A program made the translations under genes and the position numbers. The notes beneath the pieces were generated by a model that saw nothing but the letters and a program-made list of their open reading frames with translations, did no database searches and was not told where the DNA came from. From Desulfosporosinus acidiphilus SJ4 (lineage in GTDB: Bacteria > Bacillota > Desulfitobacteriia > Desulfitobacteriales > Desulfitobacteriaceae), in contig NC_018068.1 of assembly GCF_000255115.2 (NCBI RefSeq), forward strand, positions 1,116,001 through 1,180,000: DNA of 64,000 nt, written 5' to 3'. The first letter of the stretch is position 1; each line of letters starts with the position of its first letter. This document shows positions 51,691 to 60,266 of this stretch, piece by piece.

Positions 51691-51726
51691 AGTTACCTTA
51701 TGTAAGTATCATACTATAAGATAACT
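51691..51726. promoter_or_regulatory. operator-like inverted repeat upstream of HxlR regulator 2
   Basis: AGTTAcCTTAT pairs with ATAAGaTAACT across 14 nt. Located 63-98 bp before the ATG. Nothing else is seen in 51464-51788. Confidence 0.5.
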
Positions 51727-51788
51727 ACTGTCGTCAAGTGAGTAAATGTGATACACTGTTAGTATAGTAGAAACGGAAGGTGTCTACG

Positions 51789-52142
51789 ATGGAAGACTAT
51801 CATCTCTGTCCGAAATTTGAATCTGCCTTTGAATTAATTGGTAAACGATGGACGGGCTTAATAATTCGAGTCTTACAAACAGGGCCGAAGCGCTTCAAGG
51901 AATTGACAGAAACAATACCTAGTGTCAGCGGTAAAGTATTGACCGAGCGTTTAAAGGAATTGGAGTGTGAGGGGATTATAAGTCGACAGGTTTATCCGGA
52001 AATGCCTGTTCGTATCGAATACAGCTTAAGTCCTAAAGGGGAAGACCTTATTCCTGTTTTTGACGAATTGCAAAACTGGGCTATGAAATGGGTTGGACTG
52101 CATAGAGATCTGAAAATACAAGCTGAAATAGATAAAAAATAG
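51789..52142 (+). CDS. HxlR-family transcriptional regulator 2
   Basis: A 117-residue winged helix protein. YHLCPKFESAFELIGKRWTG opens the domain, with the conserved N-terminal Cys; then PKRFKELTETIPSVSGKVLT and VRIEYSLSPKG. ATG 51789 has GGAAGG 9 nt upstream and is preferred to GTG 51780. It is upstream of an HD-domain gene, with no divergent partner. Target unknown. Confidence 0.92.
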   Translation: MEDYHLCPKFESAFELIGKRWTGLIIRVLQTGPKRFKELTETIPSVSGKVLTERLKELECEGIISRQVYPEMPVRIEYSLSPKGEDLIPVFDELQNWAMKWVGLHRDLKIQAEIDKK

Positions 52143-52237
52143 CAGCAGTGTCGGAGTAGACCTGTCTGCAAGGGGATTGCAAACGGGCCAACCAAACTGA
52201 CTTAGGATATAGAAGTTTTTAACGAGGAGTATTTATC

Positions 52238-53044
52238 ATGACCAAGAATGATGTTCTTTTCTTAAACGCTTGGTTTGAACAATTTACCAACTGTTTTACT
52301 TCTGAGGACCCCGAAGTGGCGGCTAATATAAGGTATAAAAGAGAGCATTCCTTTAGAGTTAGGGATTACATGCTAATGATTGGCCGGGACCTTCAGTTAC
52401 CTAAGAACCAAATGATATTGGCCGAGGTAATAGGGTTATTGCATGATGTTGGCCGTTTTGAACAATACTCAAAATATCATACGTTTAAGGATCATTTAAG
52501 TGAAGATCATGCCATGTTGGGCTTATTGACATTAGAACGAGAAAAGATTCTTAATGACCGTACCAACGAATCGGAAAAGGAAATCATTAGCTCAGCAATT
52601 AGAAATCACAACCAGCGTGTGATCGAAGAGAACCTTAGTGATGTTACCTTAATGTTTTGCAGATTGATACGAGATGCCGATAAATTAGATATCTTTGAGC
52701 AAATTATTAGTTTTTATGAGAATCCTTCTAAAACTCCATACCTGGCGGTAGAGACCAACAGCGAGGATACACGTTATTCTACAAATATCATCGAGAGTAT
52801 TTTAAACGGAAAACAGATTTCCTACACGACTGTCAAAAATCCATTAGATATTAAATTAATCAGATTGTCCTGGCTGCTAGATTTATCTTTCCCGATTTCC
52901 TTGAAAATTGCTCAAAGCAAACAATACTTTGAAAGATTTAAGGTCTTTATTCCGACTACGGAGGATACTCGACAGGTTTTTAATTATATAGAGCAGCGTG
53001 TTTTTCAAAAGTTAAGTGTTCTTTCGGAAAAGGTTAAACCTTAA
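52238..53044 (+). CDS. HD-domain phosphohydrolase
   Basis: A 268-residue protein with the HD metal site: KREHSFRVRDYML near residue 32, LLHDVGRFEQYSKYHTFKD near residue 70 and IRDADKLDIFE near residue 150. Such proteins hydrolyse nucleotides or other phosphoesters. AACGAGGAGT precedes the ATG. Substrate unknown. Confidence 0.88.
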   Translation: MTKNDVLFLNAWFEQFTNCFTSEDPEVAANIRYKREHSFRVRDYMLMIGRDLQLPKNQMILAEVIGLLHDVGRFEQYSKYHTFKDHLSEDHAMLGLLTLEREKILNDRTNESEKEIISSAIRNHNQRVIEENLSDVTLMFCRLIRDADKLDIFEQIISFYENPSKTPYLAVETNSEDTRYSTNIIESILNGKQISYTTVKNPLDIKLIRLSWLLDLSFPISLKIAQSKQYFERFKVFIPTTEDTRQVFNYIEQRVFQKLSVLSEKVKP

Positions 53045-53119
53045 AATCTATGTATCTTGTTTCGCTTGTTAGGGCAACCTAAATGAACAAGACTGAGATG
53101 TGGAAAGGAGAAATGTGTT

Positions 53120-53248
53120 TTGGGCAATAAAAAGACTGATAAGTCGAGAACTCATGCTGCTAATCTCGATGACAATCGTCCTAATTCTGATAACGATAAA
53201 AAGAAAGTCCCAACAAGTGCCACCAATAATTCTTGGAAAAAAGTTTAA
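53120..53248 (+). CDS. small hydrophilic protein
   Basis: A 42-residue product starting at TTG: MGNKKTDKSRTHAANLDDNR, then a Asp/Asn/Lys-rich stretch and NSWKKV. AAAGGAG lies about 9 nt upstream. A hairpin at 53325 with T-run may terminate it. It resembles the 29-residue protein at 50257 in its MG(D/N)K opening and composition. Function unknown. Confidence 0.5.
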   Translation: MGNKKTDKSRTHAANLDDNRPNSDNDKKKVPTSATNNSWKKV

Positions 53249-53324
53249 TCTTTTGTATTTTCTTCACACAAATAACTAGCAAAAGATTTTATCAGGTTCC
53301 TTAGCAGGAACTTAATAGTTAATT

Positions 53325-53358
53325 ACCCGTCCGCGTTAGAGTTGTGGCGGGTATTTTT
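53325..53358 (+). terminator. terminator hairpin
   Basis: ACCCGTC...GCGGGT stem followed by ATTTTTCT. It overlaps the end of the convergent gene at 53336. Confidence 0.6.
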
Positions 53359-54175
53359 CTAACCAGGCGAATTTCAAGATTTGAGCGCAATCATAGACTA
53401 AATCAATGAGGTGTACACATCCTTGCCCATTCCCTAGAATATTAGCGAGTTCTTTCTTATTTATTTTTTTTAAGGGGATGCCGCAGAGATTGGACAGCAT
53501 TGCTGAGGACTCGCGGCAAACCAAATCCGGAGATCTTAAAAGAACTCCATCCGCCTCTTCAACAGTAAAACCATTTAACGTTAGCTGTACGTTAACCTCG
53601 TGGAAAGAATCACTTAAATTACCAAGTAATAAATAACGGTTCTCCCCTAGTTCAGAAAGACTTTGTGTTTTGAACCGTATAAATAAATTTCCATTGCGGT
53701 TACTTTCTCCGATATGGTCAAACCAAGTTTTCGTGATTCTGTCTAAATTGCTATAGTAGCGGCAGGAGCCTGAATAGAAGTTAATCCATTGGTGTTCATA
53801 ATCTTCTTCGGAAGCATAGCCTCGTTCCTTGAGGAGAAACGTTTCGGATTGAATAATTCCTTTAATTGTTTCAGCAAAGAGAGACACCGCAAGTGGGTCT
53901 TCGAGAAAAGCAGCTGTTTCTTTCAGGACACCAGAGGAGCTAAAATAAGCTTCTGCACCAAGCAGGGGTATGACTTGGAGTGAGCGAGTACGAATGGGAT
54001 GAGATGATCTTTGCTCCTCCCATAATGCTTCTCTTATTCTGAACGAATTACTATCAACCAGCAGTAGTGCTGCAGCTTCTCGGTGCGTGTCAACATAACT
54101 GGTCTGTGCCTCGAGTAAACTATCACCATTTCTTCGCACTTCAGTATACCAATGGCGATTAAAAAGAGCCTTCAT
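53336..54175 (-). CDS. hypothetical protein, possibly DUF2889
   Basis: A 279-residue soluble protein. The C-terminal 70 residues (LCGIPLKKINKKELANILGN then GCVHLIDLVYDC) fit the CxHLxDL pattern I associate with DUF2889 proteins. The first half is charged with no visible motif. A GGGGGTTG ribosome site is close to the ATG. No neighbour suggests a role. Confidence 0.65.
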   Translation of the reverse strand: MKALFNRHWYTEVRRNGDSLLEAQTSYVDTHREAAALLLVDSNSFRIREALWEEQRSSHPIRTRSLQVIPLLGAEAYFSSSGVLKETAAFLEDPLAVSLFAETIKGIIQSETFLLKERGYASEEDYEHQWINFYSGSCRYYSNLDRITKTWFDHIGESNRNGNLFIRFKTQSLSELGENRYLLLGNLSDSFHEVNVQLTLNGFTVEEADGVLLRSPDLVCRESSAMLSNLCGIPLKKINKKELANILGNGQGCVHLIDLVYDCAQILKFAWLEKYPPQL

Positions 54176-54478
54176 ATTTCAACCCCCCTAAAGAATTTAA
54201 ACCCTTAAAAATTGACTAATCAAAAAATTCTGTACTATTTGCACTAAATCCTTCTTCTTGTTTTACGGAAAAGTAAAAAATTCTCGGTAGCTTGACAAAA
54301 AACAGTTCTTTAGCTGCCCGGTTATTAGGTATAATGTTAACGTAAAGGTCAAATGGCAAGCACAAGCGTAAATTTATGGGGTCTTAAAAAATAGATAAAT
54401 ACAAAGTAGAGGTTAAAAAATTCGAAGGAGCAGAGGGCCACTTTAAAGAGTACGAAGTGCGGGGGAGTATTTTAAAAG
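54176..54478. other. intergenic stretch, no gene seen
   Basis: A TATAAT at about 54331 may be the -10 of the PilZ gene; no well-placed -35 and no riboswitch pattern were seen. Confidence 0.4.
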
Positions 54479-54838
54479 ATGCCGGATAAAGAAGATGCGC
54501 GCAGTGATGTGAGACTAACTTATAATACAATAATTCAGTGTACGAAATGTATTTCGGAAGGAAAGGTAGTTGTTTATGCCCCCCTTTTAGAAATACAGGT
54601 TATGAATATTTCAAGAGAAGGTTTGTGTATTACCACGGAAGTTGAATTTAAGGAAGGGGCTCTCCTTGAATTTGATATAACATTAGGAGATACATTGTAT
54701 AAATCGATCTCGGCAAGAGTTTTATGGTCTATAAAGGATGAAGATAGATATAGATATGGAATGCATATTAATTACATATCCGGAAAATTGAGCAGACATA
54801 TTTATCAAATAGAAAATCGGCTTTTTACGAGTGTTTGA
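54479..54838 (+). CDS. PilZ-domain protein
   Basis: A 119-residue protein consisting of one PilZ domain. It has the c-di-GMP-binding features: an Arg-containing N-terminal stretch (DARSDVRLTYN) and the DxSxxG-type motif NISREGLCI near residue 40, then RVLWSIKDEDRYRYGMHI. The first Arg motif is not a clean RxxxR, so c-di-GMP binding is uncertain. It is convergent with the RluA gene. Confidence 0.85.
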   Translation: MPDKEDARSDVRLTYNTIIQCTKCISEGKVVVYAPLLEIQVMNISREGLCITTEVEFKEGALLEFDITLGDTLYKSISARVLWSIKDEDRYRYGMHINYISGKLSRHIYQIENRLFTSV

Positions 54839-54846
54839 GTATTCGC

Positions 54847-55758
54847 TTAGAGGAGATTAGTGTCATTGAGGATAAGTTTTTCAAGGACACGTAAATAATC
54901 TGCCGGAAACGGCGCTTCTAAGGAAATTATTCTTTGTTCAGAAGGATGGGGAAAGGTCAGGGCAGCCGCATGTAGAGCTTGGCCGGCAATAAGCATTGAA
55001 CCCTTTCCGTACATTCTGTCCCCAACGATCGGGTGACCTAAATGACTCAAATGAACTCGGATTTGATGTGTTCTGCCGGTTTCCAGTGTTAGTTTTAGCA
55101 GAGAGTAACCAGGATAGTTTCGAATTGTCTCGTAATGGGTAACTGCCTGGTCTCCGACAGGGCCTACAGCCCTGCGGTTCGGTTTAGTAGGATGTGGGCC
55201 AATAGGCAGAGTGATTGTTCCGCTTGGAGGATCGACAATTCCACTTACAATAGCCTGGTAAGTTCGTTTTATCCTTCCTTCTTTAAGAAGCGTCTCTAAT
55301 TGGGTTTGAGTATGACTGTCTTTGGCAAATAGGATGCACCCGGAGGTTTCTCTGTCTAAGCGATGGAGTGGGCGAATTGCATGAATTGCTCCTTGCTGCT
55401 GATAATGGCAGGCAAGGTAGTTGCTTAACGTTCCATGGGAAGTTTGCCCTGCAGGATGTACCAAGAGTCCAGAGGGTTTGTTGAGGACAATCAAAAAACT
55501 GTCTTCATACAATATTTCGATGGGTCCTGGCTCCGGTACCACCCCATACGATGTATCCTCAAAGGAGAGGACTTGTAGAATATCTCCGGATTTAACATGC
55601 TTCTGAAGAAAGGTGGTTTTTTTGTTCAGTAAAATTCCCCTTTGCCGAGTCAGTTTCTGAAGGGTTCTTCCCGAGTAACTGAGAACTTGCTTTAAATAAG
55701 CCTCAACCGTCAGGCCCTGATGTTTCTCGGTTACCGCATACGAATAATACGATCTCAT
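54847..55758 (-). CDS. RluA-family pseudouridine synthase
   Basis: A protein of about 303 residues. An S4-like N-terminal domain (SGRTLQKLTRQRGILLN) is followed by the catalytic domain with HRLDRETSGCILFAK, where the Asp of HRLD is catalytic, and LETGRTHQIRVHLSHLGHPIVGD. It converts uridine to pseudouridine in rRNA or tRNA. An in-frame ATG at 55827 would add 23 residues without homology or ribosome site. Confidence 0.92.
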   Translation of the reverse strand: MRSYYSYAVTEKHQGLTVEAYLKQVLSYSGRTLQKLTRQRGILLNKKTTFLQKHVKSGDILQVLSFEDTSYGVVPEPGPIEILYEDSFLIVLNKPSGLLVHPAGQTSHGTLSNYLACHYQQQGAIHAIRPLHRLDRETSGCILFAKDSHTQTQLETLLKEGRIKRTYQAIVSGIVDPPSGTITLPIGPHPTKPNRRAVGPVGDQAVTHYETIRNYPGYSLLKLTLETGRTHQIRVHLSHLGHPIVGDRMYGKGSMLIAGQALHAAALTFPHPSEQRIISLEAPFPADYLRVLEKLILNDTNLL

Positions 55759-56025
55759 ATCACCATTTCCAATCTTAAATAGTCTTTGCAATGATTTGTA
55801 TTTATGGTTTGGATTAACAATGAACATCTTAGAAGGATAAATGCAGGAACTTCGCTATCAATAATACCATATTGTTGATACTGACGTCGGTAAACCTCAC
55901 TGACAACCAGCAACATCAAGCATTTGAATGGTATACTAAACTAATTAATTTATTAAATTATTTCAAAGGTCAAATCTTTGTATAATTGGCCTTCTAAGGG
56001 TTGAATTTCGAAAATTAAGGTATTG

Positions 56026-56367
56026 ATGAAAGCCATCTCCGATCTTGCCGGAGAAAACGGCATGGAGATATATAGCTGTGCAGAAACTGTTGATTTGGAG
56101 TCTTGCAATATCTCACCAGGAAAATGTATCGATGATCAATATATACGAAGTGTATTTGGCGTTAAGGCGGCAAGTGTTAAAGATAAGTCACAACGATTAG
56201 AGTGTGGGTGTATTCCGAGCAAAGATATAGGGGTTTATGACACATGTCTTTATTACTGTGCTTATTGCTATGCCGGAACGTTTAGATCCGGAGAAGATAA
56301 ACGCCATTTTTTGGACTCACCATCCCTGATTGGCAGATACGAAGTACCTACGGGCGAGCACTTTTAG
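56026..56367 (+). pseudogene. C-terminal remnant of a DUF1848 protein
   Basis: 113 residues. The end (CGCIPSKDIGVYDTCLYYCA then YCYA) is the Cys-rich signature of DUF1848 proteins, which normally have about 300 residues. The first 190 or so are absent and the upstream frame contains stops. An AAGG just before ATG 56026 might still allow translation. I read this as a decayed gene; a domain-only protein is the alternative. Confidence 0.6.
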
Positions 56368-56517
56368 ATAAATGTTACAAGTGCCCGCCATTATCATAAT
56401 CTTAAATATCCTTCAGTTCATTAATCGGATATTTAATCTCCGCCTTCATTACATATAGAAATTTGAGAGAGGGAAAGCTAATGTCAGATGACCGAAATAT
56501 GACAAAGGAGCAAACAT

Positions 56518-57594
56518 ATGAAAAGGTATCTGACGTTGCTATTGATAAGTTTCATAATTCTATGTCAGGCTCTCGTGGGTTGTACAGGTTCCAAGGGCCA
56601 ACCTCCGCTGGCAGAGGCCTCACGTAAAGAAGCGTTAAGTTCAGTAGTTTTAGGTTTTTATACAGATTCTCAGAATGCCAAAGAATCTATGCTGAGTAAC
56701 ATTAAAAAGCTCAATGAAGTAGCATTTTTTTGGTACACCTTCGATGGCACCGGCCTAATCAAGCGAGCCGGTAATGTTGATTTAGGTCTTAAGGCTACTG
56801 TCCAAAAAGACGGGGTCAAAGCTTACGCTTTAGTCCATAATATGGGGGCCGGAGGGTTTAACTCTCAATTGGCCCATCAAGTGTTGGCAAATGGAACCAG
56901 TCGTTCTAAGTTTATAAATAATCTGGTTGACTTGAGTATTAAAGAAGATTGGGATGGAATATCAATTGACCTCGAGAAAATCCCTGATAACGATCGGAGT
57001 AATTACTCTGCTTTTTTAGATCAATTACATACCGCACTAAAGGCAAAAAATAAGATTCTTAATGTCTCAATTCCTGCAAAATATCAGGATGATCCAAACG
57101 ATCTTTGGACAGGTGCTTTCGATTATACTGCCGTTGGACAGGCGGCAGATCAGATAGTTTTAATGACCTATGAAGAACATGGTATAGGAACAACGCAAGG
57201 CCCTATTGCTTCCCAAGGCTGGGTCAATAGAGTTATTGATTTCGCAAGCAGTAAAATTCCTAAGGAAAAAATTATTATGGGACTGCCTGTTTATGCCAGT
57301 GATTGGGCTTCGAACAGCCCTACTGTACCCAGTTACCTTACTTATGCCAAAGCTACGAGTATAGCGAGTGGGCATAAAGTGAGTATTCTGTATGATAGGA
57401 CTCAACAGGTTCCGCATTTTGCTTATACAGTTGGCAATGTGCGTCACGAAGTATATTTAGAGGATGTTCGCAGCCTCACAGCAAAACTTAGTCTTGCGAA
57501 GAATACTCACTTGCAAGGTGTTGCCATTTGGCGATTAGGAATCGAGGATCCGGCGTTATGGACGAAGGTGTTAGAAGGGTATGGGAAAGGTTGA
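56518..57594 (+). CDS. GH18-type glycosyl hydrolase lipoprotein
   Basis: A 358-residue exported protein. The lipobox is ALVGC (Cys 22 or so). The catalytic motif DGISIDLEKIP near residue 143 fits DGxxxDxE with the catalytic Glu. LMTYEEHGIG near 218 and AIWRLGIEDPALW near 338 are family blocks. It resembles spore-cortex N-acetylglucosaminidases (YaaH/YdhD type) but lacks LysM repeats. It probably trims peptidoglycan. AAAGGAGC precedes the ATG. Confidence 0.9.
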   Translation: MKRYLTLLLISFIILCQALVGCTGSKGQPPLAEASRKEALSSVVLGFYTDSQNAKESMLSNIKKLNEVAFFWYTFDGTGLIKRAGNVDLGLKATVQKDGVKAYALVHNMGAGGFNSQLAHQVLANGTSRSKFINNLVDLSIKEDWDGISIDLEKIPDNDRSNYSAFLDQLHTALKAKNKILNVSIPAKYQDDPNDLWTGAFDYTAVGQAADQIVLMTYEEHGIGTTQGPIASQGWVNRVIDFASSKIPKEKIIMGLPVYASDWASNSPTVPSYLTYAKATSIASGHKVSILYDRTQQVPHFAYTVGNVRHEVYLEDVRSLTAKLSLAKNTHLQGVAIWRLGIEDPALWTKVLEGYGKG

Positions 57595-57613
57595 AAAGGT
57601 TGAAAAGGTTGGT
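57587..57613. repeat. short tandem repeat GGTTGAAAA x3
   Basis: Three 9-bp units immediately after the GH18 stop. Nothing coding is seen in 57614-57932. Confidence 0.7.
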
Positions 57614-57932
57614 ATTTGCTTGACGCTAAATTTAATTCGGACAATAAGGGCAGTACAACATTAATTTACCGAAAGCAGTTACCGAATGAAAAGAGGGGCT
57701 GGTACTTGCAAACTATAATTCTGTTATAAGTGTATGCAGCCCTTTCCCGCATTTAATCCGATCTAAATAGTATGTATTTTATCCTCCCGGGATAAAAAGA
57801 TTAAGCTTTAGCTCGAAAACTTTATCTAACAGAGATAATTGAGTGTAGAGAAATGGACTCCTATAATTAAATTATCAACCAACAAAAAATGACTTAATTC
57901 GATCTAAAATTCCTTTTAGGGGGTTTATATAA

Positions 57933-58142
57933 GTGGAGGACGCTAAATTAACAGAAATGGAGAGGCTCGTCCTGAAGGAGCTAGTTAATGGAGGTTCTAA
58001 TAAAATTATTGCTCAAAAGCTATTCTTGAGTGAAAAGACTGTTAAAAACCATCTTTCGAGTATTTATAAAAAGTTAAATGTGAAAAATCGCACGAATGCC
58101 GCCGTAAAGTGTATTGAGTCCCCCCTCTTAATGCTTGGTTAA
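57933..58142 (+). CDS. GerE/LuxR-type stand-alone helix-turn-helix regulator
   Basis: A 69-residue protein consisting only of a LuxR-type DNA-binding domain: LTEMERLVLKELVNGGSNKI, then LSEKTVKNHLSSIYKKLNVK. It is like the spore-coat regulator GerE in size and build. Start GTG 57933 with TAGGGGG about 9 nt upstream. Role in sporulation is an inference from the resemblance and the GH18 neighbour. Confidence 0.85.
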   Translation: MEDAKLTEMERLVLKELVNGGSNKIIAQKLFLSEKTVKNHLSSIYKKLNVKNRTNAAVKCIESPLLMLG

Positions 58143-58313
58143 TAAGTATAATAGTTTATACTAAAAGGCTAATTTAACTTATAGGGATTTTAGTAAAACC
58201 TATATGGATAAGAGAACAGCTTAAGGTTAACTATGTCAGGTTCCGGTTCCGTGGTATGATATAATTAACGTTTGTTATATTCGGAAACTTCTTTGTAAAA
58301 TGAAGGTGAGAAT

Positions 58314-59012
58314 TTGGCGGTTATAGGAGGGCGCGCACATATAAATGGGGTTACCTTTGCCACTAACACACATGTTGTTCGCGGAAGGCTAACCCAAGGA
58401 ACTGTCTCCATAAGTGTACGTCAATTACCGGGGATACGACTATTTAAGCTGATGGATAAGGTTCCTTTCCTTCGCGGAGTCTCTTCATTGGCAAGGCTTA
58501 ATCTTAAGCTGTTCCTGGAAATTATCCTCTTCCTTGCTATACCATGGGAGCGGATTTTTCCTGTTAGCGATTTTAGTGGTTTTGACTCAATTTGGGCCTG
58601 TCTCGCTGCCTATATTATGGTCCTTTTAATTTTAGTAGTATTATTGAGACGCCTTTGGCAGTTTCATGGAGCAGAGCACAAAGCCTTTAATAGTTATACT
58701 AACGGAGACGATCTTACAATAATGAGTGTTAGAACAGCCAGCCGGATTTCTAATCGTTGCGGGACAAATATGGCTGTTATTGCAATCCCTCTAGCTATTT
58801 TACTATCGTTTATAACCATGCCATTGCCATTAATAGTAATGGTGTTAGCGATTAGTTATGAGGTTTTCAATCGGAACTTTCAAAGATATCATTTTAAACC
58901 GATAGCATATATTGCTGAATTTATTCAGAAATATATCGTTACTGCGGAACCCACCGAAGAACAGATACTTCTAGCGACAGCTACTCTGTCTCGAGCAATA
59001 GAGTATAGTTAG
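58314..59012 (+). CDS. DUF1385 membrane protein
   Basis: A 232-residue protein with the DUF1385 signature: GGRAHINGVTF at the N-terminus, MDKVPFLRGVSSL near residue 47 and FHGAEHKAFNSY near residue 122. It has four or so membrane segments. Start TTG 58314 has AAGGTGAGAA upstream. The usual family is about 300 residues, so the N-terminal part is short. Function unknown. Confidence 0.88.
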   Translation: MAVIGGRAHINGVTFATNTHVVRGRLTQGTVSISVRQLPGIRLFKLMDKVPFLRGVSSLARLNLKLFLEIILFLAIPWERIFPVSDFSGFDSIWACLAAYIMVLLILVVLLRRLWQFHGAEHKAFNSYTNGDDLTIMSVRTASRISNRCGTNMAVIAIPLAILLSFITMPLPLIVMVLAISYEVFNRNFQRYHFKPIAYIAEFIQKYIVTAEPTEEQILLATATLSRAIEYS

Positions 59013-59030
59013 TCAATGCGGGGTAAAAAC

Positions 59031-59186
59031 AGGTGTTGAGTAAAACTCAACTCGAACAGCCCAAATTGGGTTAAACTAGCCAAGGGCGTTATCATTTCAA
59101 TTGAAGTGACAACGCCCTTTTTAATGATTAGGGAAACAAAGTGGGAATGCAACGAAGGTGCCAACAAGTTTTGTTACAGTCCCTTG
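59031..59186 (+). repeat. repeat C, copy 2 (MITE-like)
   Basis: It shares with copy 1 the inner stem GGGCGTTATCATT...AGTGACAACGCCC, GTGGGAATGCAA, and the right end CCAACAAGTTTTGTTACAGTCCC. The left end is less conserved. Confidence 0.75.
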
Positions 59187-59260
59187 TTTGAGAAATCGAA
59201 GGAGTACCTCCAAATGTGGGTGTACTAATGGAGTAAAACTGAACAGAACTATAGCTGCAA

Positions 59261-59917
59261 CTATATTATGATTCTACCATTTGTCGAGATGGTAATGACA
59301 TTATCGGGAATTGACTTACCACTGTTAGCCAACGCCTTTTTTGCGGCATTGACAAGCCCACCGCAGCAGGGGACTTCCATTTTTAAGATCGTAATACTAC
59401 TTATAGGATGTCGTTTAAAAATTTCGGTTAATTTTTCGGAGTAGTCGACGCTATCTAGTTTCGGACAGGCAATTAAGGTAACTTTGCCCTGCATGAATTC
59501 TTGGTGAATATTTGAATAAGCAAAAGCAGTGCAGTCCGCAGCTAGTAATAAATGAGCGTTATCCAAGTAGGGGGCATCGACGGAAACTAATTTTAGCTGG
59601 CATGGCCAATGTGAAAGCTGAGATGGGAATTCTGTGCTCGGAGAAGCCGATGCTAAAGTGAAATTTTGCTGTGCCATATTTCTATTCAAATGCTCTTTGA
59701 CTGCCTCTTCATCATATTCGACAGTTTCACGTTCTTCTAGGGTAATAGCCCCGGCGGGGCACTCGGGCAGACAGTCACCGAGACCGTCGCAATAGCTTTC
59801 AGAGATAAGTTTTGCTTTACCATCTACTAATTGCAAAGCTCCCTCATGACAGGCATTAATACAGAGTTTACATCCGTTGCAAAGTTCCTGGTTTATCGTA
59901 ATTATTTTTCGTTTCAT
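59261..59917 (-). CDS. 4Fe-4S dicluster protein
   Basis: A protein of about 218 residues. The N-terminal ferredoxin domain has CNGCKLCINACHEGA and CDGLGDCLPECPAGA. It is followed by a domain with a Cys in LLAADCTAFAYS, ACP and EVPCCGG, a pattern common in anaerobe ferredoxin-fusion proteins. ATG 59917 is preferred; a GTG five codons earlier overlaps the AAGGGG site. No operon partner is adjacent. Confidence 0.88.
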   Translation of the reverse strand: MKRKIITINQELCNGCKLCINACHEGALQLVDGKAKLISESYCDGLGDCLPECPAGAITLEERETVEYDEEAVKEHLNRNMAQQNFTLASASPSTEFPSQLSHWPCQLKLVSVDAPYLDNAHLLLAADCTAFAYSNIHQEFMQGKVTLIACPKLDSVDYSEKLTEIFKRHPISSITILKMEVPCCGGLVNAAKKALANSGKSIPDNVITISTNGRIII

Positions 59918-60266
59918 CTTAGGATGACACACCCCTTTAATAATAATCTTTTTAGAAATTTAAAGTTAATGGGAAAAGAAAAGTGGAACGCAGCGAAACA
60001 TCAAGAAAAGAATAATGGTATTAAGATGGTAATTGATTTTGGCCACAAGCTATTATACAAGAGAATTTTCAGGTAAAAAAGACTTTGTTCTAAAAAATCA
60101 AAGATTGTTTCAATTACCTTGTCTTAATTACTCAATCGGTCATGAAGATTAGATCCATAATTGTTTTTAGCATAGAAGCCCAAGTTTGTTAACGCAGTAC
60201 CTAGAAATAACATATTATTTTAATAAGTAGAGAATTAGTATACTTTATAATGAGGTGCATTGCGGT
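59918..60266. other. intergenic stretch, no gene seen
   Basis: An AT-rich divergent promoter region between the ferredoxin gene and the U32 pair; TATAAT at about 60245 is close to the gene and GAGGT at 60252 is the ribosome site. Confidence 0.4.
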
